Assembly (NCBI RefSeq): GCF_000422385.1
Contig: NZ_AULR01000003.1
Coordinates: forward strand, 1-64,000
Length of the DNA: 64,000 nt
DNA from: Microbacterium indicum DSM 19969
Lineage (GTDB): Bacteria > Actinomycetota > Actinomycetes > Actinomycetales > Microbacteriaceae
Direction of reading: 5' to 3'
Positions 55,189 through 64,000 of this stretch are shown here, piece by piece. Every line of letters starts with the position of its first letter. Position 1 is the first letter of the stretch. The notes beneath the pieces are model-generated. The model saw only the letters and a list, made by a program, of their open reading frames with translations. It did not search any database and was not told the DNA's origin. The translations under genes and the position numbers were made by a program.

Positions 55189-56160
55189 ATGCGTGTTCTG
55201 GTGATCGGTGCGACGGGGTACGTCGGCAGCCGCCTCGTTCCTGCGCTGCGGGATGACGGGCATGCTGTGCAGGCGGGCGCGCGCGACCTCGACAAGGTGA
55301 CCGGCCTGTGGTGGCATGAACTCGTCGACCACGTCGAGATCGACGTGTTGGACGCACGGTCGGTCGAGACGGCGGTCTCGTCGGAGGTCGATGCGATCGT
55401 GTACCTGGTGCACGGCATGGCACGTGATGGTTTCGCCGATGCCGACCATGTCGCCGCGCAGAACGTCGCGCGAGCTGCAGACAGCGCCGGTGTGGAGCGC
55501 ATCGTGTACGTCTCCGGCATCATCCCCGACGTTCCGGAAGATGAGCTGTCCGCGCATCTGCGTTCCCGCCTCGACGTCGAGCGGGTGCTCTCGGCGTCGT
55601 CCGCAGACGTCATAACGCTGCGGGCCGCGATGGTGTTCGGGGGCGGTTCGACCAGCTTCGAGTTGATGCGCCAGCTCGCCGATCGCCTGCCGGTCACGGT
55701 CATCCCGGGTTGGATGCGCCACAGGGTCGAACCGATCGCCGTCGCCGACCTCACCCGAGCGATCGTCGGTGCCCTGGAGGCCCACGGCGGAACGTGTCAT
55801 TTCGACGTGGGCGGGGGCGAAGCGGTTCTGTACCCGGATCTGGTTCAGCGCTACACGGAACTGGCCGGCACGCAGCGCCCGCAGCTCAACGTGGGGTTCC
55901 TCCCCGAGAAGCTCATCGCCCAGGTCGCCTCCTGGGTCGCCGACATCCCGTCGCCGACCGTGAAAGCGCTCATGGAGTCTCTGCAGCACGACATGGTTGC
56001 GGCCGACTCGGGCTGGCGCTCGGCGCTGCTCCCCCGCGGGGCCGAGACCCTGACGATCGATGACGCGATCGCCCGTGCGCTCGTTCCGCTGGACGGGGAC
56101 GATCGGCGGTCGCAGGACCCGATGCGGGGGTGGCGTTCCGACCCCGAATGGGCCTCGTAG
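55189..56160 (+). CDS. NAD(P)-binding atypical SDR (NmrA/epimerase-like)
   Basis: A protein of 323 aa. The Rossmann motif GATGYVGSRL (residues 8-17) is followed by IVYLVHGMA and IVYVSGIIP strands; the usual YxxxK is replaced by HLRSRLDVER, as in atypical SDRs. The C-terminal part resembles cell-wall-associated or quinone-binding NAD(P)H proteins. Substrate unknown. AGGGGAGGGG precedes ATG 55189. Confidence 0.85.
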   Translation: MRVLVIGATGYVGSRLVPALRDDGHAVQAGARDLDKVTGLWWHELVDHVEIDVLDARSVETAVSSEVDAIVYLVHGMARDGFADADHVAAQNVARAADSAGVERIVYVSGIIPDVPEDELSAHLRSRLDVERVLSASSADVITLRAAMVFGGGSTSFELMRQLADRLPVTVIPGWMRHRVEPIAVADLTRAIVGALEAHGGTCHFDVGGGEAVLYPDLVQRYTELAGTQRPQLNVGFLPEKLIAQVASWVADIPSPTVKALMESLQHDMVAADSGWRSALLPRGAETLTIDDAIARALVPLDGDDRRSQDPMRGWRSDPEWAS

Positions 56161-56206
56161 CCGGCGGCTCACGCGGCGTCGGGACCCGCGGGGCGCGTGA
56201 TGCGGG

Positions 56207-56728
56207 TCAGTTCAGGACGATGATCCCGATGTTGAGGCTTGTCGCAAACGCGAGCCAAGCGCCGTAGGGAAGCATGAGGAGGCTCGCGGTGCGCGACCAC
56301 CGCCGAGCAGCGACTCCCAGCCAGACGACGGCCACGAGCAGCGCGGCGATGACGATCAGCGCCGCCCACCACGCGGATTCGCCGAAGAGCGGGTAGCCCG
56401 CGAAGAAGATCGGCGTCCACAGGGCGTTGAGCACCATCTGCACGGCGAACAGCACGAGAACGCGTTTTGCCGCGTTCTTCTCGGGCGCCCGGAAGCCCGA
56501 GCGCCAGATCAGGAACCCCGCGAGAGCGATCAGCAGATAGAGGATGCTCCACGCCGGCCCGAACACTCCGTTCGCCGGGTTCCACGGCACCTTCTCCACG
56601 TCGGCGTACCAGCCGTCGGTGTGCGACACCGACGCAAGCGATCCGACCACCGCGGTCGCGGCCACGACGGCCAGAAAGCATGCGGCCATGATGATCTGCC
56701 GTTGCGGGCGCGGGGTGCTGTTGGTCAT
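56207..56728 (-). CDS. TspO/MBR family membrane protein
   Basis: A protein of 173 aa with five membrane helices. WNPANGVFGPAWSILYLLI near 48 and QMVLNALWTPIFF near 95 are family marks. TspO binds porphyrins such as haem intermediates and may degrade them or signal stress. GGAGCT lies directly before the ATG on the coding strand. Confidence 0.9.
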   Translation of the reverse strand: MTNSTPRPQRQIIMAACFLAVVAATAVVGSLASVSHTDGWYADVEKVPWNPANGVFGPAWSILYLLIALAGFLIWRSGFRAPEKNAAKRVLVLFAVQMVLNALWTPIFFAGYPLFGESAWWAALIVIAALLVAVVWLGVAARRWSRTASLLMLPYGAWLAFATSLNIGIIVLN

Positions 56729-56902
56729 CGGAGCTCCTGGCACGAGCCTAGGGCCTCGGACGCGCGGAGTGGGGCGCGGCGCGGATGCCGGACGAGGTCC
56801 GACCCGGGGACGGCGCGTTCCGGGCATAGCATGTGCCCATGCCCGGTGGATGCCTCGCGCTGCGCCCCGTGTCCGCCGTCCGGATCCGTCGCAGGAGACC
56901 GC

Positions 56903-57676
56903 GTGCCTGAAGGCGACACCGTCTTCCGCGCCGCGCGCCGTCTCAACGCGGCACTCGCCGGATCGGAGGTGACGCGTTTCGATCTCCGCACGCCGAGGGT
57001 CGCCACCGTGGACCTCAGCGGGCAGACGGTGCACGAGGTCGAGGCGCGCGGCAAACACCTGCTGATGAGGATCGGCAGCCGGACGGTGCACTCGCACCTG
57101 GGGATGGACGGCGCATGGCACATCTACGCCCCCCGCCAGCCCTGGCGTCGGCCCGCCTTCTCGGCGCGAGCGATCATCGCCTCGCAGGCGTGCACCGCGG
57201 TGGGCTTCGACCTCGCGCGGCTCGACGTGGTCCCGACCACCGAAGAACACAGTCTCGTCGGGCACCTCGGGCCCGACCTTCTGGGGCCGGACTGGGATCC
57301 GATCCAGGCGTCCGAGAACCTCGCCCGAGACGCGCGGCCGATCCACGTCGCGCTCCTCGACCAGCGCAACCTCGCCGGCCTCGGCAACGTGTACGCGAGC
57401 GAGATCCTCTTCCTGCGCGGCGTCCGTCCGACGACACCGGCGGCGGAGGTCGCGACCGCCGATCTCGCGGAGACCGGCGCACGGACGATCCGCGCGAACC
57501 GCGATCGTTCGGTGCGCACGTTCACGGGAGACGCCAGAGCCGGGCGCACGACATGGGTATACCAACGGGAGAACAGACGATGCCGCCGCTGCGGCACGCT
57601 GATCCTCGCGGGTGGGATCGGGGCCGATCCCACCCGCGAGCGCCGTGTGTTCTGGTGCCCCACGTGCCAGACGTGA
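56903..57676 (+). CDS. Fpg/Nei-family DNA glycosylase (endonuclease VIII type)
   Basis: A protein of 257 aa. After removal of the initiator, PEGDTVFRAARRL exposes Pro and Glu as catalytic residues. GKHLLMRIG near 52 holds the catalytic Lys, the helix-two-turn-helix is LDQRNLAGLGNVYASEILF near 152, and the C-terminal zinc finger is CRRC...CPTC (about 227-255). PEGDT points to Nei (oxidised pyrimidines) rather than Fpg (PELPE). AGGAG precedes GTG 56903. Confidence 0.92.
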   Translation: MPEGDTVFRAARRLNAALAGSEVTRFDLRTPRVATVDLSGQTVHEVEARGKHLLMRIGSRTVHSHLGMDGAWHIYAPRQPWRRPAFSARAIIASQACTAVGFDLARLDVVPTTEEHSLVGHLGPDLLGPDWDPIQASENLARDARPIHVALLDQRNLAGLGNVYASEILFLRGVRPTTPAAEVATADLAETGARTIRANRDRSVRTFTGDARAGRTTWVYQRENRRCRRCGTLILAGGIGADPTRERRVFWCPTCQT

Positions 57677-57706
57677 CGTGAGGTCTGCCCCTCCCCGGCC
57701 CTCGTC

Positions 57707-60700
57707 CTACCGTGCCGCGCGCAGCGTCACCAGCTGGAACGGCCGCAGGCGGAGGCGAGCCCCGCCGCCCGCCGCCTCGACGCCGTCGGGGTCGACGGGG
57801 CGCTCGAGCAGGTCGGTCTGCGTGATCGACGCCGTGTCGAAGCCGAAGCGCACGGCGGTCGACGCGCGCCGCCCGAGCGCCTCGTAGAGCCGCACGACGA
57901 CGTCGCCCGATCCGTCTTCGGCGAGCTTCACGGCCTCGACGACGACGCCCTCGTCCTCCACGACGACGAGCGGCGCGATCTCGGTCGCCGCGGCGCCCTC
58001 GACGAGGCGCTCGGGGAGGTTGATCCGGTAGCCCTCCGCGATCGCGTCCTGGACCTCGGCGCCCACGACGAGGCCGACCCGCACCGTGTGCGCGCCCTGG
58101 TCCTGCGTGGGATCCGGGAACAGCGCCGAGCGGATGAGCGAGAGCCGCGCGTTCGTGATCGTGCCTCCCCGCTCGTCGCGCTGCTCGCGCGTGATGTCGT
58201 GCCCGTACGTCGAGTCGTTCACCACGGCGACCCCGAAGCCGGGCTCCTCGACCCGGATCCAGCGGTGCGCGACGGTCTCGAAGCGCGCCGCGTCCCACGA
58301 CGTGTTCGTGTGCGTCGCGCGGTGGATGTGCCCGAACTGGATCTCCGAGGTCGCGCGATCGGCGTGCACGTCGATCGGGAACGACAGCTTGAGCAGCTTC
58401 TGCGTCTCGTGCCAGTCGATGTCGAGGGCGAACTCGAGGACCCGCGATCCGGCCGCGAGGCGGATCCGCTCCCGCACCGTCGAGGAGCCGAACGAGCGGT
58501 CGACGACGAGCGCGTCGCCCTCGACCGCGATGCCGTCGACCCCGTCGAGATCCGTGACGGTGTTGCGGTAGTGCACGTCGACGTCCCACGCGTCCCACTG
58601 GGTGGGGGTGTCTCGGTGCAGCTGCAGGAGCCCTGCCGCGCGGCCCGGCGCCACGGCCTCGCGCCCCGTCGCGACGTCGACGGCGCTCGTGACGAGCCCG
58701 CGCGCGTCGACGACGACGCGGATGACGCCGTTGTCGAGCACCCACTCGTCGCCTGACGGGGCCGGGCGGACGGCCGCGGCGGAACGGGGCGCCCCTGCTC
58801 CCAGCGCGGCGACGGAGAGCCGCGGGTGCGGCGCCGCGTTGGCGAGGAGGGTCTGGGATCCCTCGCCCGCGAGCGCGCGCAGGCTCTCGGCGATGATCTC
58901 CTCGAGCTCGACCGCGAGGGCCGCGTAGTTGCGCTCGGCGTCCTGGTAGACCCACGCGATCGACGACCCGGGGAGGATGTCGTGGAACTGCTGCAGGAGC
59001 ACCGTCTCCCAGATCCGCCGGATCCGCTCCGCGGGGTACGCGTACTCCGTGCGGACCGCGGCGGTCGTCGCCCACAGCTCGGCCTCGCGCAGGAGGTGCT
59101 CGCTGCGGCGGTTGCCCTGCTTCGTCGCGAGCTGGCTCGTGTAGGTGCCGCGGTGGAACTCGAGGTACAGCTCGCCCGCCCACACCTCGGGGTGCGGGTA
59201 CTCGGCCTCCGCCGCCTCGAAGAAGCGCCGCGGCGAGCTGTGCACGACACGGGGCGATCCCTCGAGGGAGCGGGTGCGCGCGACCGCCGCGACCATCTCG
59301 CGCGTCGGCCCGCCGCCGCCGTCGCCGTAGCCGTACGGCAGCAGCGACACCGAGCTGCGGCCCTTGTCGGCGAAGTTCTCCTCGGCGTGGGCGAGCTCCG
59401 CGGCGCTCACGCGCGAGTTGTAGGTGTCGACGGGCGGGAAGTGGGTGAAGAGCCGCGTGCCGTCGATGCCCTCCCAGCGGAAGGTGTGGTGCGGGATCCG
59501 GTTCGTCTCGTTCCACGAGATCTTCTGCGTGAGGAACCAGCGCGCTCCGGCCGCCTGGGCGATCTGCGGGATCGCGCCCGAGTATCCGAACGAGTCGGGC
59601 AGCCACACCTCGGCTGTGTCGATCCCGAACTCGCGGAGGAAGAAGCCCTTTCCGGCGACGAACTGGCGGGCCATCGCCTCGGATCCCGGCAGGTTCGTGT
59701 CGGACTCGACCCACATGCCGCCCACCGGCACGAAGCGCCCCTCGGCGACGCGCGCGCGGATCCGCTCGAACAGCTCGGGGTACGTCTCCTTGATCCAGGC
59801 GTACTGCTGGGCCGACGACGCGGCGAAGACGAAGTCCGGATCCTCGTCCATGAGCGAGAGGACGTTCGAGAAGGTGCGGGCGACCTTGCGCACGGTCTCG
59901 CGCACGGGCCACAGCCACGCCGAGTCGATGTGCGCGTGGCCGACGGCGTGCAGGGTGTGCGCGCTCGCCGCGGCCGGGAACCCGAGGACCCCGGCGAGGA
60001 TCTCGCGCCCCGCGAGCGCCGTGCCGGCGACGTCGTGCGGGTCGACGGCGTCGACCATGCGCTCGAGGGCGATGACGATGTCGGCGCGCCGGGGAGACGC
60101 CTCGGGCAGCTCGTCGACGAGACCGCGCAGGGCGGCGACGTCGCCCGCGAGCGCCGTGACGGTGAGGTCGCGCAGCCGCACGTCGACGTGACGGAGGGCG
60201 TAGACCGGATCCGTGCCAGCGGTCGCCCTGTCGCCGACGGGCGTCGGCTCGAACTCCGCGAGGCTTCCGACGTCGGGGTTCGAGGCCGCCTCGATGTACA
60301 CGTCGATGCGGCCCGCCTCGTCGACGGGCTCGGTCGAGGCGTTGTTGAAGGGCTCGACGCCTCGGAGGATCCGCCCGTCCGCCGACCACAGCATCGCCTC
60401 GCACTGGAATCCCGCCTGCCCGCCCGTGAACCCGAGGTCGACGACGAGCTCGGCGCGCGTCCCCTCGGGCAGGGATCCGTCGTCGGCGCGCCAGGCGTCC
60501 GGCACCCGGCCCGCGACCCGCATCCAGGTGGTGCCCCACGGCCGGCCCCACGGATCCCCGGGCCGGAGCGGCTCGTAGGCGCCTGCGGCGGCCTCGGCGA
60601 AGGGGACGGGTTCGCCCGGCGCCTCCCACGCCGTGACGTCGAGCGGTTGGGAGCGGCGGAACTGCGCGGGCAGCAGGCGTTCGCGGGCGAAGCGGTCCAC

Positions 60701-60733
60701 GCGGAGGAGGGCGAGATGAGTGCGATCGTGCAT
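57707..60733 (-). CDS. Alpha-mannosidase, glycoside hydrolase family 38
   Basis: A protein of 1008 aa. The catalytic domain begins near 260 with AVGHAHIDSAWLWP (zinc His/Asp), the nucleophile Asp is in WLPDSFGYSG near 378, and QFHDILPGSSI near 595 supplies another zinc His. The N-terminal part (1-240) is the all-beta ancillary region of bacterial GH38, and beta domains follow to the end. No signal peptide, so it acts in the cytoplasm on imported mannosides. Last gene of the operon with the ABC importer. Confidence 0.93.
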   Translation of the reverse strand: MHDRTHLALLRVDRFARERLLPAQFRRSQPLDVTAWEAPGEPVPFAEAAAGAYEPLRPGDPWGRPWGTTWMRVAGRVPDAWRADDGSLPEGTRAELVVDLGFTGGQAGFQCEAMLWSADGRILRGVEPFNNASTEPVDEAGRIDVYIEAASNPDVGSLAEFEPTPVGDRATAGTDPVYALRHVDVRLRDLTVTALAGDVAALRGLVDELPEASPRRADIVIALERMVDAVDPHDVAGTALAGREILAGVLGFPAAASAHTLHAVGHAHIDSAWLWPVRETVRKVARTFSNVLSLMDEDPDFVFAASSAQQYAWIKETYPELFERIRARVAEGRFVPVGGMWVESDTNLPGSEAMARQFVAGKGFFLREFGIDTAEVWLPDSFGYSGAIPQIAQAAGARWFLTQKISWNETNRIPHHTFRWEGIDGTRLFTHFPPVDTYNSRVSAAELAHAEENFADKGRSSVSLLPYGYGDGGGGPTREMVAAVARTRSLEGSPRVVHSSPRRFFEAAEAEYPHPEVWAGELYLEFHRGTYTSQLATKQGNRRSEHLLREAELWATTAAVRTEYAYPAERIRRIWETVLLQQFHDILPGSSIAWVYQDAERNYAALAVELEEIIAESLRALAGEGSQTLLANAAPHPRLSVAALGAGAPRSAAAVRPAPSGDEWVLDNGVIRVVVDARGLVTSAVDVATGREAVAPGRAAGLLQLHRDTPTQWDAWDVDVHYRNTVTDLDGVDGIAVEGDALVVDRSFGSSTVRERIRLAAGSRVLEFALDIDWHETQKLLKLSFPIDVHADRATSEIQFGHIHRATHTNTSWDAARFETVAHRWIRVEEPGFGVAVVNDSTYGHDITREQRDERGGTITNARLSLIRSALFPDPTQDQGAHTVRVGLVVGAEVQDAIAEGYRINLPERLVEGAAATEIAPLVVVEDEGVVVEAVKLAEDGSGDVVVRLYEALGRRASTAVRFGFDTASITQTDLLERPVDPDGVEAAGGGARLRLRPFQLVTLRAAR

Positions 60734-60754
60734 GGTGATCCTTCTGGTGGGGGC

Positions 60755-61639
60755 TCAGCCCTTGACGGAGCCGGCGAGCGCGAACGAGCCGCCGGAGAGA
60801 CGCTGGACGATCACGTAGAGGACGACCATCGGCGCCGCGTAGAGCACCGAGTAGGCGGCGAGCTGACCGTAGGCGATCGTCCCGTACTGACCGAAGAAGT
60901 TGAAGATGGAGACGGCGGCGGGGAACTTGTCCGACGTGAAGAGCAGGACGAACGGGATGAAGAAGTTCCCCCACGCGCCCGTGAACACGAAGATGAACAC
61001 GACGCCGATCCCGGGGCGCATGAGCGGGATGACGATGCGCCACAGCGCGGTCATCGAGCTCGCGCCGTCGACCCACGCGGCCTCCTCGAGCGAGATCGGG
61101 ACGGAGTCCATGAAGTTCTTCAGCATCCAGATCGCCATCGGCAGGGAGGTCGCCGACATGAAGACGATGACGCCCGCGAGCGAGTCGAGCATGCCGAACG
61201 AGACGAACAGCGCGTAGACGGGCACCATCATCGCCGTGATCGGAAGGCCCGTGCCGAACAGGATCGTGTAGAGGAACGGCTTCTGATAGCGCGCCTGGAA
61301 CCGCGAGAGCGGATAGGCCGCGAGGAGCGACACGACCGTCGTGATGACGGCGGTGCTGAGCGACAGCCAGATCGAGTTGAGGAGCGGGCGCCAGGCCTGA
61401 TCCCACGTCATGACGGCGGCGTAGTTGCCGAGCGTCCACTGCTCGGGGATCGTCATCGACACCGTCGCGCTCGCGTCGAACGACGAGAACAGCACCCAGA
61501 GCATCGGAACGAGGAAGAGCAGCCCGATCGCGGCGAGCACGACCGAGGAGATCGCCGTCTGCATGCGCTTCCGCGGCGCCGCCACGCTCAGCGAGCGCTT
61601 CCGCTGCGTCGTCACGACGCGGGTCTCGGTGATCGTCAT
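60755..61639 (-). CDS. ABC sugar transporter permease (MalG type)
   Basis: A protein of 294 aa with six membrane helices. The EAA loop SLEEAAWVDGASSMTALWRI lies near 190. Ends GGSFALAGSVKG. It is 1 bp from its partner permease and 21 bp before the mannosidase gene. Confidence 0.92.
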   Translation of the reverse strand: MTITETRVVTTQRKRSLSVAAPRKRMQTAISSVVLAAIGLLFLVPMLWVLFSSFDASATVSMTIPEQWTLGNYAAVMTWDQAWRPLLNSIWLSLSTAVITTVVSLLAAYPLSRFQARYQKPFLYTILFGTGLPITAMMVPVYALFVSFGMLDSLAGVIVFMSATSLPMAIWMLKNFMDSVPISLEEAAWVDGASSMTALWRIVIPLMRPGIGVVFIFVFTGAWGNFFIPFVLLFTSDKFPAAVSIFNFFGQYGTIAYGQLAAYSVLYAAPMVVLYVIVQRLSGGSFALAGSVKG

Positions 61640-61640
61640 C

Positions 61641-62573
61641 TCAGTCCACCTCCGGCTTGAGCACGCGGATGTACACGATCGAGAACAGCGCCCCGATCAG
61701 CAGGGTCGCCGTCGCGAGCGCCGTGCCGTAGCCGACCTGCGAGAACTTGAACGCCTGCTGGTAGGCGAGGACCGGGAGCGTCGACGACGAGGTGCCGGGG
61801 CCGCCTCCCGTCATGACCCAGATCAGCGTGAAGACGCCGAGCGTCTGCAGCGTCGTGAGCATGAGGTTCGTCGAGATCGACCGGCGCACGACGGGGATCG
61901 TCACGCGGGTGAAGCGCTGCCACGCGTTGGCGCCGTCGATCGTCGCCGCCTCGGTCAGCTCGGGCGGGACCTCGGCGAGCGCCGCGTTGTAGACCATCAT
62001 CGAGAACGCGGTGCCGCGCCAGATGTTCGCGAGGATCACCGCGAGGAGCGGGAACGTGTAGAGCCAGGTCGTGCCGCCGAGCCCGAACCAGCCGAGGAAG
62101 ACGTTGAGGGATCCGTCGCGCGAGAAGAACGCGTACATCGCGAAGGCCGCGACGATCTCGGGCAGAACCCACGCGAGGATCACGATGCCGCTCACGATCG
62201 ACTTCAGGGGGCGCACGGCGCCGCGGATCAGGACCGCGAGCAGCATGCCCAGGACGTTCTGCCCGACGACGGCCGAGGCGAGGACGAACACGACCGTCAG
62301 GACGAACGAGGCCCAGAAGTCGGGCGAGGTGAAGAGGCTCGCGTAGTTGTCGAGCCCGACGAACTCGGGGTTCGCCGCGCGGGGGCCGGTGAGGGACCGG
62401 TTCGTCAGGGATCCGTAGAGCGAATAGACGATGGGGCCGAGCATGAACGCCGCGAGCAGCAGCACGGCGGGGACGAGGGGCAGGAGCCTGCCGAGGGAGC
62501 GCAGCGGCCGCCGCGGCCGGGACACGAGATCCCGGCCGCGGAGCGCGGCGCCGTTCGCGGGAACGGTGCTCAT
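61641..62573 (-). CDS. ABC sugar transporter permease (MalF type)
   Basis: A protein of 310 aa with about six helices (LLPLVPAVLLLAAFMLGPIV near 32). The EAA loop LTEAATIDGANAWQRFTRV lies near 210. ATG 62573 lies 5 bp after the binding-protein stop. Confidence 0.92.
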   Translation of the reverse strand: MSTVPANGAALRGRDLVSRPRRPLRSLGRLLPLVPAVLLLAAFMLGPIVYSLYGSLTNRSLTGPRAANPEFVGLDNYASLFTSPDFWASFVLTVVFVLASAVVGQNVLGMLLAVLIRGAVRPLKSIVSGIVILAWVLPEIVAAFAMYAFFSRDGSLNVFLGWFGLGGTTWLYTFPLLAVILANIWRGTAFSMMVYNAALAEVPPELTEAATIDGANAWQRFTRVTIPVVRRSISTNLMLTTLQTLGVFTLIWVMTGGGPGTSSSTLPVLAYQQAFKFSQVGYGTALATATLLIGALFSIVYIRVLKPEVD

Positions 62574-62578
62574 CGCGA

Positions 62579-63925
62579 TCAGCCGGCCTGCGTGTTCTCT
62601 TCCCCGACGATGCCGACGAGCGTGGCATCGTACGTCGCCTGCGCGTCCTCCGGTGTGGCCTGGCCCGTGAACACCGACTCGGTGGCGACGGGGATGGCCG
62701 AGGAGATCTGCGAGTAGTCGGGCGTCGCGGGGCGGAAGTGGGTGTACTCGACGAGCGACGAGAAGAACTCGAACGACGGGTTGTAGCTCAGGTAGTCGGG
62801 GTTCTCGGCGACGTCCGAGCGCACCGCGATCTGGCCGTTCTCCTCGTGGAACATGAGGGCGTTCTCGGGCGTCATCGCCTGCTTGATGACGTCGAAGGCC
62901 GCGGCGGGGTCGTCCGCGTTGGCGCCGACCGCGAGCGTCCAGCCGCCCGACATCGACGTGTATCCGCCGCCGTCCTCCGTCGGCATCGCCGCGAAGCCCA
63001 GCTCGTCGTTCCACTCGGGCCACGCGTTGTCCCCGTCGATCCAGCCGCTCGGCAGCCACGATCCGTCGATCGCGATCGCGATCTCGCCCTGCGGGAGCAG
63101 CTCGTTCGAGACGCGCGAACCCCAGGTCGCGTCGAGGGCGTCGGCGGGATCCGGGCCGAGCTCCTCGTCGGCGACCGTCTGGTAGAAGCCGAGCGCGTCG
63201 AGGAAGCCTGAGGATCCCGTCGTCCAGGCGCCAGACGAGGTGTCCATGAGCTCGTGACCCGTGCCGTACAGCAGCATCTCGAAGCCCTGCATCGAGGTCT
63301 GCTCGCCGCCCGACTGCGCGGCGTAGATGTTCAGCGGGATGACGTCGGGAGAGGTCTCCTTGACGGCGCGGGCCGCGTCGAGGAGGTCGTCCCAGCTCTC
63401 GGGCTGCCAGTCCTCGTCGTACCCCGCCGCCGCGAGAATCGCCTTGTTGAAGTAGATGCCGCGGGTGTCGGTCCCGAGCGAGACGCCGTAGGTCTTCCCG
63501 TCGTCGCCGACGCCCGCCTGCTTCGCGCCGTCGTCGTAGAGCGACCAGTCGTCCCAGTCGGCGAGGTAGTCGTCGACGGGCTGCAGGTATCCGGCCGCCG
63601 CGTCGGAGCGGATCTGGAACGTGTCCTCGTAGATCACATCGGGCGCCGTGTCGGCGGATCCGTTCATGAGCGCGAGCTTCGTGAAGTACTGGTCCTGCTC
63701 GGCCTCGATCGGCACGAGCTCGACGGTCTTGCCCTCGTTCGCGGCCTCGTACTCCTCCTTGACCTTCTTCATGAGGTCGTCCATCGCGGTGAACGAGGCC
63801 GTCTTCTGGTAGGCGACGCGGATGGTGTCGGGGTCGCCGCCTCCGCCCTCGGAGGAGCAGCCGACGAGGCTGAGCGCGAGGCCGCCGGCGGCGACGATCG
63901 CGAGGGTTGTCCGGGTTCGCTGCAT
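62579..63925 (-). CDS. ABC sugar transporter, substrate-binding lipoprotein
   Basis: A protein of 448 aa. Signal peptide with lipobox LVGC (Cys near 23) and a Gly-rich linker, then a family 1 solute-binding fold (TASFTAMDDLMKKVKEEYE, a DVIYEDTFQIRSDAAAG segment). Probably binds mannosides, given the GH38 enzyme in the same operon. AAGGGAGC precedes ATG 63925. Its promoter lies in the last 75 bp, where an AT-rich stretch with TTTCTAAAAC begins near 63985. No regulator or ATPase gene is visible. Confidence 0.92.
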   Translation of the reverse strand: MQRTRTTLAIVAAGGLALSLVGCSSEGGGGDPDTIRVAYQKTASFTAMDDLMKKVKEEYEAANEGKTVELVPIEAEQDQYFTKLALMNGSADTAPDVIYEDTFQIRSDAAAGYLQPVDDYLADWDDWSLYDDGAKQAGVGDDGKTYGVSLGTDTRGIYFNKAILAAAGYDEDWQPESWDDLLDAARAVKETSPDVIPLNIYAAQSGGEQTSMQGFEMLLYGTGHELMDTSSGAWTTGSSGFLDALGFYQTVADEELGPDPADALDATWGSRVSNELLPQGEIAIAIDGSWLPSGWIDGDNAWPEWNDELGFAAMPTEDGGGYTSMSGGWTLAVGANADDPAAAFDVIKQAMTPENALMFHEENGQIAVRSDVAENPDYLSYNPSFEFFSSLVEYTHFRPATPDYSQISSAIPVATESVFTGQATPEDAQATYDATLVGIVGEENTQAG

Positions 63926-64000
63926 CAGAAGCTCCCTTGCTCTGGATGGCGGCAGCAGGCACCGTTGCCGGCTGACGTGCCTAATTTCTAAAACATAGTG

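Overview
This is a high-GC, Gram-positive actinobacterial chromosome segment. Family is not provable from one window. The compact overlapping operons, frequent GTG/TTG starts, DtxR/IdeR-type iron boxes, a lone ClpC/RadA context and a P27-type actinophage-like satellite all fit Actinomycetota, and Microbacteriaceae is my best guess (inference).

Layout. 1-329: end of an ISL3-family insertion sequence that appears to have landed in a 56-bp palindromic repeat. 450-1828: a cytosine-deaminase-like enzyme and an unrecognised protein. 1904-17960: two operons facing each other, each headed by an iron box. The rightward operon encodes a very large, divergent glutamate-synthase-like protein, a CysJ-type diflavin reductase and a HemS/ChuX-like haem-handling protein. 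The leftward operon carries all seven genes from acetyl-CoA to IPP/DMAPP by the mevalonate route. Their stops lie 10 bp apart. I read the block as a possible iron-limitation module, in which iron-free isoprenoid synthesis is paired with haem and redox chemistry.

18150-25338: a MazG-like pyrophosphohydrolase followed by a restriction-modification/defence locus. It holds a frameshifted GIY-YIG plus DUF2075 ATPase, an XRE regulator, two complementary adenine methyltransferase-like proteins and a helicase with an N-terminal GIY-YIG-like domain. Base composition drops in the second half of the second methyltransferase. 25515-32746: a DeoR-controlled sugar operon (ABC transporter, class II aldolase, ADP-dependent-type sugar kinase, mannose-6-phosphate isomerase). 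32764-43564: housekeeping genes (lipoprotein, CstA/YbdD, HAD phosphatase, ClpC, N-acetylglutamate-synthase-like GNAT, RadA) separated by palindromic repeat families.

43630-53410: tRNA-Ser(CGA) occupied by a 9.7-kb integrated element with 24-bp direct-repeat ends. It has an integrase, divergent XRE repressor and AlpA/Xis-like genes, a RepA-type ATPase with iteron-like repeats, a P27-like small terminase subunit, a mini primase-polymerase and a GNAT toxin-like cargo pair. It has no capsid, portal, large terminase or tail genes, so it resembles a phage-inducible island (satellite).

53606-63925: a small lipoprotein, CPBP protease, NAD(P)-binding protein, TspO, Nei-type glycosylase and a GH38 alpha-mannosidase with its own ABC importer. 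No CRISPR array or rRNA gene was seen.
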